From: Candidatus Borrarchaeum weybense
GTDB lineage: Archaea; Asgardarchaeota; Sifarchaeia; Borrarchaeales; Borrarchaeaceae
DNA length: 64,000 nt
NCBI GenBank assembly: GCA_019057385.1
Contig: JAHQJS010000006.1
Span: forward strand, 124,001 to 188,000
Direction of reading: 5' to 3'
In this document: piece by piece, positions 48,576-57,900 of the stretch
How positions within the stretch are numbered: the first letter of the stretch is position 1
Layout of the letters: every line of letters starts with the position of its first letter
The notes under the pieces: generated by a model
Seen by the model: the letters and a program-made list of their open reading frames with translations, nothing else
Databases searched by the model: none
Told to the model about the DNA's origin: nothing
Program-made: the position numbers and the translations under genes

Positions 48576-49094
48576 TTACTCTTCCTCCTCCTCCTCTGGT
48601 ATTCCGATTTCCATTTCTAGAAATTCCTCATCTGCCTTTCTTTCAAGCCATTTCCAACCACGTTTTATAAAAATATAACTAAATATGACCACTAAGACAA
48701 TAACTACAGGTATGACAATTATTTGTAGACTTCTGGCAAAACTAGCTCTTGCGTGTAAGTCGTCAGCGTTCTGTTTAACAGTTTCAGCTATACTTTCAGC
48801 CTCTACTGCTTTTTCATATGCCGTTGAATAGTCTCCTTGCCCATATGAATCCCTAGCCTCTTCCAATAATGAAACCGCAGTATTAAGTTGATCTACTAGA
48901 TTTGTTACGTCTCCACCTGCCTGATCTGCTTGAGCAATGCTTTTGTATGCCATATAAATAGAATCTTGCGCTTCATTAATTGCTCTATTGGCTGAGGCTT
49001 GTGAGTTCTGAGCATATGCAGGCGATCCCGTATAGAAGACTATTAAACTTACTAAACTTACTATTATAATGAAAAGTGCTGTGTTCTTCTTCAA
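48576..49094 (-). CDS. Exported coiled-coil protein with C-terminal membrane anchor
   Basis: The 172-residue protein has a signal peptide (LFIIIVSLVSLIVFYTGSPAYAQ) with an Ala-x-Ala-type cleavage site. A helical external part follows (LVDQLNTAVSLLEEARDSY), then a membrane helix (IIVIPVVIVLVVIFSYIFI) and an acidic cytoplasmic tail ending in a run of glutamates. The start is TTG 49094, with AAGGA seven to ten bases before it. It is coupled to the DUF1616-like gene, so both may form an envelope complex. No known function. Confidence 0.65.
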   Translation of the reverse strand: MKKNTALFIIIVSLVSLIVFYTGSPAYAQNSQASANRAINEAQDSIYMAYKSIAQADQAGGDVTNLVDQLNTAVSLLEEARDSYGQGDYSTAYEKAVEAESIAETVKQNADDLHARASFARSLQIIVIPVVIVLVVIFSYIFIKRGWKWLERKADEEFLEMEIGIPEEEEEE

Positions 49095-49205
49095 TAGGTA
49101 TCCTTCCGTGAGAACTCCTTGCTAAATTCTCATCCCGTAAGAGATTGCAACTTGCATTATAAAGCTTACTTTATTTTTTCTCTAAATCAAAGGGGTTTCA
49201 GATTT

Positions 49206-50801
49206 TTATTTTCCTAACCACTGTAAACCTGATTTATATACTTCACGCCAGTATTCGATAGGCTGGATAATCTCCGGTATTCTTTCTACTATATCTGATG
49301 CTAATAGTTGATATCCTTTTTCTACACATGCTAAATCTCCGGCTGCACCATTTACAAAAGCACCTGAAACTGCTGCTCTAAAAGGTGGTGTTTTCCAAGA
49401 TAAAAACGCGCCAACGATACCTGTCAAAACGTCACCAGTTCCTCCTACTGCCATTCCTGGATTGCCAGTTCTATTTATTTTCACACGAATTCCATCAGAA
49501 ATTACGTCGGTATGGGCCTTCAACAATATGGTAACACCTAATTCTTTGGCAGTCTCTGCTATTTTGTCCATTCTTTCTTCGATGTTTTCAGGGGGCGGCA
49601 ATTCTTTTCCTGTTAGAATCTGATATTCTTTAGCATGAGGAGTAAGTACTGCTGGTAATCCCTTTAAAATCGCTGGCTCTTGACTCATAGCTTTTAGTCC
49701 ATCAGCATCTACAACCGTTGGCAAGTTGTTTGTTTTTACCATTTCTAATATCTTAAGGACAGTATCAAAACTCTCTTTTTCGAGTCCCAATCCCGGTCCG
49801 ATGATAAGGCCGGTCGCTTGGTTTAACATTTCTTCTATTATTGGTATACTTTCTTCCGATATCACATTCCCTGGTGTTTCGCGGACGATTATGTCAGGAC
49901 TAAAACTTCGAATATTGACAGCGACTTTTGCTGGGGTAATAACAAACACCAAATCTGCCCCAGTTCTAAGTGCACCCATTCCAGAAAGTGCTGGTGCACC
50001 AGTATAATCTATTCCCCCACCTATTATAACAAGTCTTCCATAATTTCCTTTATGTGAATGAGGTGACCTTTGTTTGATAATATTTGCAAGATCGCCCGGT
50101 CCTACAATATATTCGGCGTCCCAAGGTATTCCAATTTTTTTCACGATTACGTTACCAGTGTATTTCTCGTTTTTCTTCATTACAAGACCGGGTTTTGCTT
50201 TATGAAGTGTAACTGTAATATTTGCCTTTACAGTGGGCCTTTGTGTTTTCCCTGTATTTGGATCCAGTCCTGTTGGTACATCAATAGCGGTAATAAATGC
50301 TCTTTCTGAGGCTGAATTAATGAGTTTAATCGTAGACAAAATCGGTTCTCTTATTTTTCCTTTGATCCCAGTGCCTAGGATTCCATCAATTATTATATCT
50401 GCGGTCGTGATCTCTTTTTTGAGGTCTTGTAATTGAGAGGAATCTTTTAATGACATTAATTTGACAGAAAGAGGAAGTTTTTGCAGAACCTCCCAATTAG
50501 TTCGTGCAAGGTCAGATCTAATTTGTTCAGGTCGACCTAGAAGGAGTACCAAACCTTTACATCCGTAGTGAGAAAGATGTCTAATTGCAACTAGCCCATC
50601 TCCGCCGTTATTGCCTAATCCTGCGAACAAAACTATTTTTTTTCCTGCGATCGATCCCGGATAATTTTCAAGAATTGCATCTATTATGCTTCTACCAGCG
50701 TTTTCCATTAGTAAAAGCGCTGGAACACCAAGATATACAGTGTTCATATCTACAATTGCCATTTCTTCTGATGTTATGACGTCATCAGTCAATTCCATCA
50801 C
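49206..50801 (-). CDS. nnrD: Bifunctional NAD(P)HX epimerase/dehydratase
   Basis: A 531-residue repair enzyme. The N-terminal half (about 1-225) is the NnrE epimerase, with ENAGRSIIDAILENYP and GLGNNGGDGLVAIRHL. The C-terminal half (about 235-520) is the ADP-dependent NnrD dehydratase: GNYGRLVIIGGG, GPGLGLEKESFD, VVDADGLKAM, LTPHAKEYQIL and GTGDVLTGIVGAFLSW. Together they restore NAD(P)H damaged by hydration. Fused two-domain forms are the usual state in prokaryotes. Its place upstream of hydrogenase genes is probably chance. Confidence 0.92.
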   Translation of the reverse strand: MMELTDDVITSEEMAIVDMNTVYLGVPALLLMENAGRSIIDAILENYPGSIAGKKIVLFAGLGNNGGDGLVAIRHLSHYGCKGLVLLLGRPEQIRSDLARTNWEVLQKLPLSVKLMSLKDSSQLQDLKKEITTADIIIDGILGTGIKGKIREPILSTIKLINSASERAFITAIDVPTGLDPNTGKTQRPTVKANITVTLHKAKPGLVMKKNEKYTGNVIVKKIGIPWDAEYIVGPGDLANIIKQRSPHSHKGNYGRLVIIGGGIDYTGAPALSGMGALRTGADLVFVITPAKVAVNIRSFSPDIIVRETPGNVISEESIPIIEEMLNQATGLIIGPGLGLEKESFDTVLKILEMVKTNNLPTVVDADGLKAMSQEPAILKGLPAVLTPHAKEYQILTGKELPPPENIEERMDKIAETAKELGVTILLKAHTDVISDGIRVKINRTGNPGMAVGGTGDVLTGIVGAFLSWKTPPFRAAVSGAFVNGAAGDLACVEKGYQLLASDIVERIPEIIQPIEYWREVYKSGLQWLGK

Positions 50802-50957
50802 CCTATGAAAAAACTAGTTAGGAAAGGAACTTCAAAACACCTTAAGGGAACTTTGTCCCTATAAACATTTCAAGAAACTCTGTATTAAAGTCTGGCAAAA
50901 AACTGACACTACTATGGGTTGTTTGTTGATAGCATTTTCTGTTATGAAATTTTAAAA

Positions 50958-52307
50958 TCAAACGTGGTGTGCTTTTTGAAGGCTGACAGATGAACATGAA
51001 ATGCAGGGATCAAAAGATCTCACTATAAATTTCGCAGTCTCTTGTACGGTCTCAAGAGATTTATTTTTAGTGAATTCTTTTTGACAAATTCTGTTTAGAA
51101 TTTCGTGAATTGAAAAGGTGTTTAACTCTGTTGGGACATGGATTTTTACATCATTGGCGGTCATGTTTTCATTCACTTTATAGTAGTGAATTAAGGTTCC
51201 TCTAGGTGCTTCCACGGCGCTAAATATGTTATCGTATTTTAACTTCGTAGATGTAACAAAAACAGGTTGTTCTTTAGTTATTTCTGTATTATCGAGGATC
51301 AAAAGCCCTTTATATAAGCATACAAGGATTTCAATCAACCTTAAGACATTCATCATTAAAATGTTTTCATCCCATTTCTGAAAATCCTTAAGGATTTCAT
51401 GAACTTCATAAACCCCATATTCGTTTGTTATGTGATACCTCGCTAGAGGTCCTACCAAAAGACCTCTTCCTCTTTCTTGCGTACTTGATGAAGTGAGGCT
51501 TGAAGTTTTTATTCTATTATCAATGATGAACTTGTCATAATCGTTTACATCAAAAGTTGCCAAAGTTTCTCTGTCTTCATTCGCAATTTTTAAGCGCCCA
51601 TCATAGATACTATATGTTCCATCTCTCTGAAGTCCCATATACAACGGATTTTTCAATTCAAACATTTTTACTGTATCATCAATTTTTTCGATTATTTCCT
51701 GTGCAAAATTAAGGAAAAATTTAGCAATAGCAATACCGCTTTTTAAACTCCTTTTTAAAAGGTTTATTTCTTTTTCTGTTAAATTTTTTGACATTCCGCC
51801 GATAATTATAGAAACAGGTTGAACAGCGCGTCCACCTACAATTTCCGTCACATTTTTCCCGATACTTATGAGCTTTGCAGCCTTTACGAAAAGTTCCGAT
51901 CGATTAAGTATTACATCATTTTCTTGACTTGCGGACGCTAGACTTAATAAATCCGGCAGTGCCATGTACACAAAATGTATCATATGATTAGTAATTGTTT
52001 CTCCTATTAAGACTAATTGTCTTGATAAGGCTGAGGCATACGTGGGTTCTATATCCAAGGCTTTTTCAAAAGCTTTACAAGATGCAACTATGTGTGCCGC
52101 AGAACAGAATCCACAAATCTTCGAAACTAATCTAGGAATCTCTGAGATTTTTTTTCCGATAAGGATTTTCTCAATTCCTCTGTAATCTAGCGTTGAGAAA
52201 TTTACTCTTGAAACTTCATCTTTGTCTTTGTTTACAAAGATCTCTATCTGTCCGTGACCTTCAATTCTGGTTAATGGTTTTATTGTCATTTTTTTCGTTT
52301 TGTTCAC
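50958..52307 (-). CDS. mvhA: [NiFe]-hydrogenase large subunit (group 3, MvhA-like)
   Basis: The 449-residue subunit has ITKPLTRIEG-like start (TIKPLTRIEGHGQ), the first nickel site KICGFCSAAH near residue 67, and the second, DPCISC, at residues 433-438. Both Cys pairs are thus intact. The usual His three places after the last Cys, where the maturation protease cuts, is Val here (CSSV). The first Cys of the second pair is TGC, not the selenocysteine of methanogen VhuU. It splits H2 and passes electrons to MvhG and MvhD. GTG 52307 and ATG 52289 are both possible starts; the gene overlaps mvhG by 47 bases. Confidence 0.88.
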   Translation of the reverse strand: MNKTKKMTIKPLTRIEGHGQIEIFVNKDKDEVSRVNFSTLDYRGIEKILIGKKISEIPRLVSKICGFCSAAHIVASCKAFEKALDIEPTYASALSRQLVLIGETITNHMIHFVYMALPDLLSLASASQENDVILNRSELFVKAAKLISIGKNVTEIVGGRAVQPVSIIIGGMSKNLTEKEINLLKRSLKSGIAIAKFFLNFAQEIIEKIDDTVKMFELKNPLYMGLQRDGTYSIYDGRLKIANEDRETLATFDVNDYDKFIIDNRIKTSSLTSSSTQERGRGLLVGPLARYHITNEYGVYEVHEILKDFQKWDENILMMNVLRLIEILVCLYKGLLILDNTEITKEQPVFVTSTKLKYDNIFSAVEAPRGTLIHYYKVNENMTANDVKIHVPTELNTFSIHEILNRICQKEFTKNKSLETVQETAKFIVRSFDPCISCSSVSLQKAHHV

Positions 52308-53058
52308 CCCTCTTCACAAAGCTTTTTGGACGTGTGAATTTTGAATAAATACCACTAGTTATAATGTCCTCAGAAACTTCAATAGATGAAAAGAAATTGA
52401 CAATATTGGACATAAAATCTGGCACTATAGGCCCCATACACCCTTCGCATGGGATATTTGCCTTTATACACTTTGCTTTGCACCCTGCTCTCGTTATGGG
52501 GCCAAGACAAAGTACATTTTCATGTAAAAAACACTCAAAAGGCATTTTTTCTGGTATTAGTTTATCTACTTTTATTTTGCTTTTAAAACCATTATCGGGC
52601 CTTAATTCGCATTCTGAACATAGATTCTTTAGAGATAATTTAACTCTTTCACCATTCAAAAGTGCCATTAGAGTGTTTCCAAGGAAATCTGTAGGAACAG
52701 GACATCCCGGAATGAATCCATCTATCTCTATTATATCGTTAATTGGTATTGGATCTATTTCATCTGAAAGTGAAGTAATTCCACCTGAGATTGCGCAAGT
52801 ACCAAGGGCAATGACCTTCTTAGCCTTCCTTCTGATTTCTAAAAGTTCCTCTTTCTGTTCCTCTTGAGAAACGCTTCCTTCTATTAAAGCTATGTCACAA
52901 TTGTCGATATTGTCGTTATCTTCAATTAGTGGGAAAATAAAATCAACGGACTCTAAAAGTTCTGGAAAGATATCTAATTCTATAATAGAGGTAAGACACC
53001 CGTTACAGGATGTTAATGAAGTTACTAAGATTTTAGGTTTCACTAAGTTTCTCTCCAT
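52261..53058 (-). CDS. mvhG: [NiFe]-hydrogenase small subunit (MvhG-like)
   Basis: The 265-residue subunit carries three iron-sulfur clusters. TSLTSCNGCLTSI near residue 16, IALGTCAISGG and PGCPVPTDFLG hold the proximal cluster. CSEC and then LGPITRAGCKAKC and IPCEGCMGP hold the others. It links the nickel site to MvhD of the electron-bifurcating partner. There is no Tat signal, so it is cytoplasmic as in group 3 enzymes. It follows the HTH-HdrA-MvhD fusion after 39 bases and overlaps mvhA. Confidence 0.9.
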   Translation of the reverse strand: MERNLVKPKILVTSLTSCNGCLTSIIELDIFPELLESVDFIFPLIEDNDNIDNCDIALIEGSVSQEEQKEELLEIRRKAKKVIALGTCAISGGITSLSDEIDPIPINDIIEIDGFIPGCPVPTDFLGNTLMALLNGERVKLSLKNLCSECELRPDNGFKSKIKVDKLIPEKMPFECFLHENVLCLGPITRAGCKAKCIKANIPCEGCMGPIVPDFMSNIVNFFSSIEVSEDIITSGIYSKFTRPKSFVKRGEQNEKNDNKTINQN

Positions 53059-53097
53059 TTTCGATCGTTCTTATGATTATCAAATTGTAAGTTCGCT

Positions 53098-55683
53098 TTA
53101 TTGCGTTGCGGTGATAGTAGGACTCTCTAATCCAGATAATCTTCTATAAAAATCGTTTACTATGGATGCAAATTTATGACTGTCAATAGCGGAAAGCGAA
53201 ACTATGTGGAGTTTATCCTTGAGCTCGGGAACAAGTTCTTTTAGCAACATTATTCTTTTTTCTGCTTTCGAGAAACCGTCTATATATTTACAAGATTCTT
53301 TCTGACACCCTATTACTAACACTCCGTCGAAACCTTGTTCGAAGGAATAGAGTACGAAGCGCACGTCGACTCTTCCCGTACAGGGCACCTTTACAATCAA
53401 AACGTTTGGCGTGTACTGTATTTTCTTTAGACCTGCGTCATCGGCTGCTGAGTAACCGCACGACTCGCATGCAAAGGCGATAATTTTTGGCGATTGTGAA
53501 AATTTTGAGTATGTTTCAATTGTTTTCATCATTTTGAGCGTAGTATCAATCTGCATTTCAATTGCTTTCGTCGGACAAACTGCAACGCAAATGCCGCATC
53601 CCTTACAACTAAATTGATCGATAATTACGTCTTCCGAATCAATGGAAATAGCCCTGTAGGGACATGAAGTAACGCACAATCCGCAGAATCCACATTTGTT
53701 AGTATCTATTGTGATGCCATGAATTTCTGGTATCAAATGATCTTTTGACAAGAGACCGATAACCTTTATCGCAACATCATTTGTTGCAGAAATCGTGGTT
53801 TTATAATCCGCTGGTCCTCTTACAGAACCACAGCCAAAAATACCCGAAGCTAATGTAATGTCTGACATAAATCCTTTAGAATCTAAACTGAAGTCTAAGG
53901 CCGATTCTCTCAGTTCTTTTAAGCTTTTGTTAGGGACCATACCAATGTTTAGAATAATCATGTCGGTTTCAAAACGATCTGATTCTGTCGCTATATATTT
54001 CCTAGTCCCCTCTACTTCGATTTTAAGGATTTTTGCCCAATGAAAAATCTTATGTTCTGGCGTAAACCACATAACTGGGTTCTGTGGTATTCTACTGATA
54101 TCATAGAATACATGAAGTTCGCATTCTGGTAACCTCTTTTCGATTTCATCAATGTACTTTTTAGTAAGGGTACAACAATAGGTAGAGCATTTATCGGTTC
54201 CCCCGACACACTGGATTATTGCTATACTCTTTGGTGGGTTTCCATCAGAAAGTTTGATCAGTTTACCCCTAGTAGGACCATCAGAAGCTAGAATCCTTTC
54301 AAACTCAGCTGATGTCAACACATCATTTTGAGGGTTATGTTGATATGCTGACAAATCTTGAAATAAGTCAGAACCAATTGCTAGCACCTTTGCCCCTACA
54401 TTGATTCTCAATTTTTTGGTTTTTTCTTCTAAGTTAATGGCGTTCGTCGGACAAGATTCTTCACACAGTCTACAGTTTCTACAATCTTCAATAGATTCTT
54501 CATCTATGACAGAGGCGTAGGGATATGCATTTGAAAAAGGGATATGGATGAACTTTCTTTGCTTAAGTCCGAATTCATATTCATCTGGTTTTTCATTTGG
54601 ACACACATTGGAGCATCTCTTACAACCGGTACAATCATCCACGTCGACAAATCTAGGATGGATTAGCAATTCAATTTCAAAATTACCAACGTGCCCAGAC
54701 ACTCTTTCGACAGTGGTGTTTGTAAAAATCTTCACATTTTTCTCTTTCACGACTCGGCTAATTAACTCTGTAAGATAACATGACGCACACTCTTTAACAT
54801 CATGAATAGTACTCCATCTTGCAATCTTTCCACCTAACGTTGGGGATTTTTCGATGAGGATAACTTCCAAGCCCGCCCTTGCAAATGATAAAGCTAAGCT
54901 TATACCCGCAAGTCCACCTCCAATCACTGCAACACTTTTTTGAGTTCTTATAATTTCTTTTACTTTGATGTCTTCTTGAAGAATAACCCGATTAACAGCG
55001 GCTTCTATTAAGATCTTTGCTTTTTCAAGAGCGATTTGTGGTTCTGAATCATTGACCCAGACACATTGCTCCCTGATATTGGCAAATTCTGTGTTTTTGA
55101 TTACTTCAACTGGGAGAAGTCCTTCGAAGATGTCCGCAACCACGAATGAATGAGTTCTTGGTGAGCATGAAGCAACCACGATGCGATTAATAAAGAACTG
55201 ATCAACCCATTCCTCTTTTATGCCCTCCACTTCTCTTATATCACACAATCTATCAACAATGCGTACCGAAACAACGTTTTTTAGAGAGGCAACATACCTC
55301 TTTAAGTCAGCGACATCTAATACACAAGATATTTCTTCAGCACATAAACAGATGATGACACCTATGCGTAGTATTCCTACTTTGGTGATGTCATCTTTGT
55401 CGATTTGATCAAATTGCGCTGTCCCAGAAAGGATGTTATCATTTAATTTCATGATTTTTAGAGCCAATTTGCCTTCTTCAGTCAACATATAGTTCTTTCC
55501 GCTCTTTTTAATCAAATCTCCCATCTTTTTCAGATGGAAGTTAAGTTTCCCCGACGTTTCCAACTTCAACAGCGGCAGAAAAGCGGAAAAAGACAAAACC
55601 CCTTCTCTCTCAAGGAATTGGAGTATTTTTTGCCTTGTTGGATGTGAAAGAACTGAATATAATTCCATAATTGTTAACTCCAT
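53098..55683 (-). CDS. HTH-HdrA-MvhD fusion protein
   Basis: An 861-residue protein with three parts. Residues 1-80 form an ArsR-type winged helix (VLSHPTRQKILQFLEREG; SGKLNFHLKKMGDLI). Residues 104-710 are HdrA: CLC at 112-114, FAD site VIGGGLAG at 253-260, CASC at 299-302, and four [4Fe4S] motifs with cysteines starting at 351, 401, 664 and 693. Residues 732-850 are MvhD, with CESC (739-742), PCTGR and IGCQKESC. All positions that are selenocysteine in the paralogues at 59977 and 61955 are Cys. It is the first gene of the hydrogenase operon, with mvhG and mvhA after it. An HdrA-MvhD fusion is known; a DNA-binding front domain is not known to me. Confidence 0.9.
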   Translation of the reverse strand: MELTIMELYSVLSHPTRQKILQFLEREGVLSFSAFLPLLKLETSGKLNFHLKKMGDLIKKSGKNYMLTEEGKLALKIMKLNDNILSGTAQFDQIDKDDITKVGILRIGVIICLCAEEISCVLDVADLKRYVASLKNVVSVRIVDRLCDIREVEGIKEEWVDQFFINRIVVASCSPRTHSFVVADIFEGLLPVEVIKNTEFANIREQCVWVNDSEPQIALEKAKILIEAAVNRVILQEDIKVKEIIRTQKSVAVIGGGLAGISLALSFARAGLEVILIEKSPTLGGKIARWSTIHDVKECASCYLTELISRVVKEKNVKIFTNTTVERVSGHVGNFEIELLIHPRFVDVDDCTGCKRCSNVCPNEKPDEYEFGLKQRKFIHIPFSNAYPYASVIDEESIEDCRNCRLCEESCPTNAINLEEKTKKLRINVGAKVLAIGSDLFQDLSAYQHNPQNDVLTSAEFERILASDGPTRGKLIKLSDGNPPKSIAIIQCVGGTDKCSTYCCTLTKKYIDEIEKRLPECELHVFYDISRIPQNPVMWFTPEHKIFHWAKILKIEVEGTRKYIATESDRFETDMIILNIGMVPNKSLKELRESALDFSLDSKGFMSDITLASGIFGCGSVRGPADYKTTISATNDVAIKVIGLLSKDHLIPEIHGITIDTNKCGFCGLCVTSCPYRAISIDSEDVIIDQFSCKGCGICVAVCPTKAIEMQIDTTLKMMKTIETYSKFSQSPKIIAFACESCGYSAADDAGLKKIQYTPNVLIVKVPCTGRVDVRFVLYSFEQGFDGVLVIGCQKESCKYIDGFSKAEKRIMLLKELVPELKDKLHIVSLSAIDSHKFASIVNDFYRRLSGLESPTITATQ

Positions 55684-56040
55684 TTTTCAAAAATCAATAT
55701 TTTTCCTTTTTTCCTGTTACATTCAACTGAGAGTGCAAGATTATAATCGTGAATTTTTTGTTAACTTATAAATAATTATCGATGGTTACTTACAAAAACT
55801 TTTTTGATAATTTTTGTTTACAAAATAGGAAAAAAAATATTTTCTTTTTCAATAGCTTAGGTTGTCTTTTGGGCGTTTAGATAAGTTGACTTTTTGTCAA
55901 TTTTTGTCGCAAAAATTTAGAAACAAAATTTTTGGACAGAATTATATATTCTTGCATATATGGTTGAAATAACACTGAAAAAATTCAATTGGTGAAAATT
56001 ATCAATTAAAATCACTTAAAACTAATATGGAGGAATGTTA
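55684..56040. promoter_or_regulatory. Divergent promoter region of the HTH-HdrA-MvhD operon and the Cys-rich gene
   Basis: This gap of about 350 bp is extremely AT-rich. TATA-like boxes occur near AACTTATAAATAA (55763-55775, either strand) and GAATTATATATTC (55939-55951), the latter nearly palindromic. It holds the control region of both the fusion gene and the Cys-rich gene. GTTGACTTTTTGTCAA (55884-55899) is an inverted repeat, TTGAC/GTCAA, that a regulator such as the HTH fusion could bind. No coding frame is seen. Confidence 0.45.
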
Positions 56041-56403
56041 ATGGCTCAAATTGAAGTTTCTGAAGAAATCAAAAATAAAACTCCTGAAACAAACAATTTC
56101 GCGTGCCCAAACTGGGATACCTGTACTGTCCACCGATGTGATATCTGCGCTTTTGGTAAAAGCTTGACCTATGAATCGGTAAAAACCGCTAATGAACCAA
56201 ATTTAGCATATTCATGTGAAACATTTGGCCAATATGACGTAAAAAATCTAATCTGTAGCAGATGCCCCCTTAAACTGAATTGTATGGAAGAAAAAGAAAA
56301 AAGGCAAGCCTACCTAAACTCTCTGGCAGAAATGGAATCTTTGGTAGGATTAGTTCAGAAGAAAATCGCAGAATCCAAAGTCAATCTGGGAATCAAACTT
56401 TAA
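56041..56403 (+). CDS. Small Cys-rich protein
   Basis: The 120-residue protein has two cysteine clusters: C22, C28, C33 and C36 (ACPNWDTC...RCDIC), then CETFG and ICSRCPLKLNC. They could hold two zinc ions or iron-sulfur clusters. The C-terminal 40 residues are helical (LAEMESLVGLVQKKIAES). ATG 56041 is the start, as GGAGG lies seven bases before it. It is divergent from the HTH-HdrA-MvhD gene and convergent with fwdB, so it may be an electron carrier or a regulator of that system. No family is recognised. Confidence 0.7.
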   Translation: MAQIEVSEEIKNKTPETNNFACPNWDTCTVHRCDICAFGKSLTYESVKTANEPNLAYSCETFGQYDVKNLICSRCPLKLNCMEEKEKRQAYLNSLAEMESLVGLVQKKIAESKVNLGIKL

Positions 56404-56558
56404 TCGAATGATTCCCCTATTTTTGCCCCTCACTCTTTTTAATCATTATTTTTATGAATCTTTTAAGAAGAAAACTGTATCTTTTTAATCATTAATGCGT
56501 ATTTCGATCGTACATTTCTAAACTGTTGTGAGAGTCTAAAATAAATAAAATATGAAGT

Positions 56559-57884
56559 TTAGGCTTTTTTCTTAGCCTTTAGTTCTTTTACCCTTATCAA
56601 CAATCGTTCTAAGATTTCTTTGTCCGATAAGCATCCTTCTGGCGCTTCTATTACTTTCTTAACGCGAATGGGAACCCCATCCATTCTGTAACCCGTGCCT
56701 TCCGCCTCAATGCCCGCTATCGAGCATGGAAGCAATACATCCGCTAGCTCTGTCGTAGGTGTTTGATGAGGGTCAATTGCTATAAGAGGGATTTCTGCTA
56801 GACGTTTTGCTGCTTTTAATGGAAAATTAGCTACGGCATCCGCCGCAATAACAAGAGCAGCGTCAACCTCTCCTTTTGCCAACACTTCATTTGAGGTAAA
56901 TTCGCCCGGTCCATACCTTGGATAGCCCCTGCTGAAATCAACTGCAAAGGGATATCCTGTTATCCACGTTAGGACCTGACCAATGCCAGTTACATTCCAG
57001 TGTCCTCGCATCGGACAGATCAAAAATTTGGTGAAAGCAGCGAGATCTCGAACAAGACTTAAGGCGATATCAATATTTCTATGCTTTCCGCTACTCATGG
57101 TAAGCCCAAGACCGAAAAAGACAATTCCCATTTTGCTATTCTTTAAGATATTAACGAGCTCAATTATTTCTTCCTTAGAAACTCCACCTACCTCATCAAC
57201 AGCAAGTTCATTGCCTGCTAACACTGTTCTAACAGCACTTATTACTTCGAAATCTGTACCCGGTTTCGGTTGAATGAAGAGATTTGCCAATTTCGCAGTG
57301 TGGGTTTCTCTGGGGTCTACCACTACCATGAGTCTGTCTTTAACACCACGTTCCGTAAAGAATCCCCTTCGATAAACGGAATATCTACTCATATGACGGG
57401 GATGAGCATGAACTGGATTGCAGCCCCAATAGATGATTAAGTCTGCTCGATTCATGATTTCTCCTAAGGTTGCTCCTGATAATCCAATATCCTGCACTCC
57501 TAAAATAGACGGACCGTGACATACAGAAGCGGTCTGATCTATACAACCACCTACTTCTTCGGCTAATGCTACTCCTATGCTTTGGGCCTCGCATTCTGTT
57601 GAAGCCCATCCATAAAGCAACGGCCATTCTGCATTCACTAAAAACTGTGCTGCCTTTTCTATGGCTTCATCTAATTCAACTTCTTTGAGCTTCCCATTTT
57701 CTCTTATCATCGGAGCAGTGATTCTGTGAGATACGTTGTTGGCTGACATGAATTTTGCTGTACCGAGGACACAGGCATTTGCAGTTTCCACAATCTTACC
57801 ATTTTCCACATAAATTTCAATATCGTCGCATAAACATCCACAAAAAGGACAAATGACATTTTTAACAACAGTTTGTTTGCTCAT
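56559..57884 (-). CDS. fwdB: Formylmethanofuran dehydrogenase subunit B
   Basis: The 441-residue protein is the catalytic molybdopterin subunit. CPFCGCLCDD at residues 12-21 plus C38 hold a [4Fe4S] cluster. QTASVCHGPS carries the metal-binding residue, Cys122, where other members may use Sec. DLIIYWGCNPVHAHPRHMSRY and VVDPRETHTAKLA are oxidoreductase signatures. The enzyme reduces CO2 to formyl-methanofuran, the first C1 step of the archaeal Wood-Ljungdahl pathway, using ferredoxin. It is 16 bp after fwdD. FwdA and FwdC are not in the window. Confidence 0.92.
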   Translation of the reverse strand: MSKQTVVKNVICPFCGCLCDDIEIYVENGKIVETANACVLGTAKFMSANNVSHRITAPMIRENGKLKEVELDEAIEKAAQFLVNAEWPLLYGWASTECEAQSIGVALAEEVGGCIDQTASVCHGPSILGVQDIGLSGATLGEIMNRADLIIYWGCNPVHAHPRHMSRYSVYRRGFFTERGVKDRLMVVVDPRETHTAKLANLFIQPKPGTDFEVISAVRTVLAGNELAVDEVGGVSKEEIIELVNILKNSKMGIVFFGLGLTMSSGKHRNIDIALSLVRDLAAFTKFLICPMRGHWNVTGIGQVLTWITGYPFAVDFSRGYPRYGPGEFTSNEVLAKGEVDAALVIAADAVANFPLKAAKRLAEIPLIAIDPHQTPTTELADVLLPCSIAGIEAEGTGYRMDGVPIRVKKVIEAPEGCLSDKEILERLLIRVKELKAKKKA

Positions 57885-57900
57885 CCTTTAGTTCACTCCC

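Noticed and set aside
57517..57522. A selenocysteine at the metal site of FwdB
   Set aside because: The metal-binding residue in ASVCHGPS is encoded by a Cys codon, so this copy is the Cys form.
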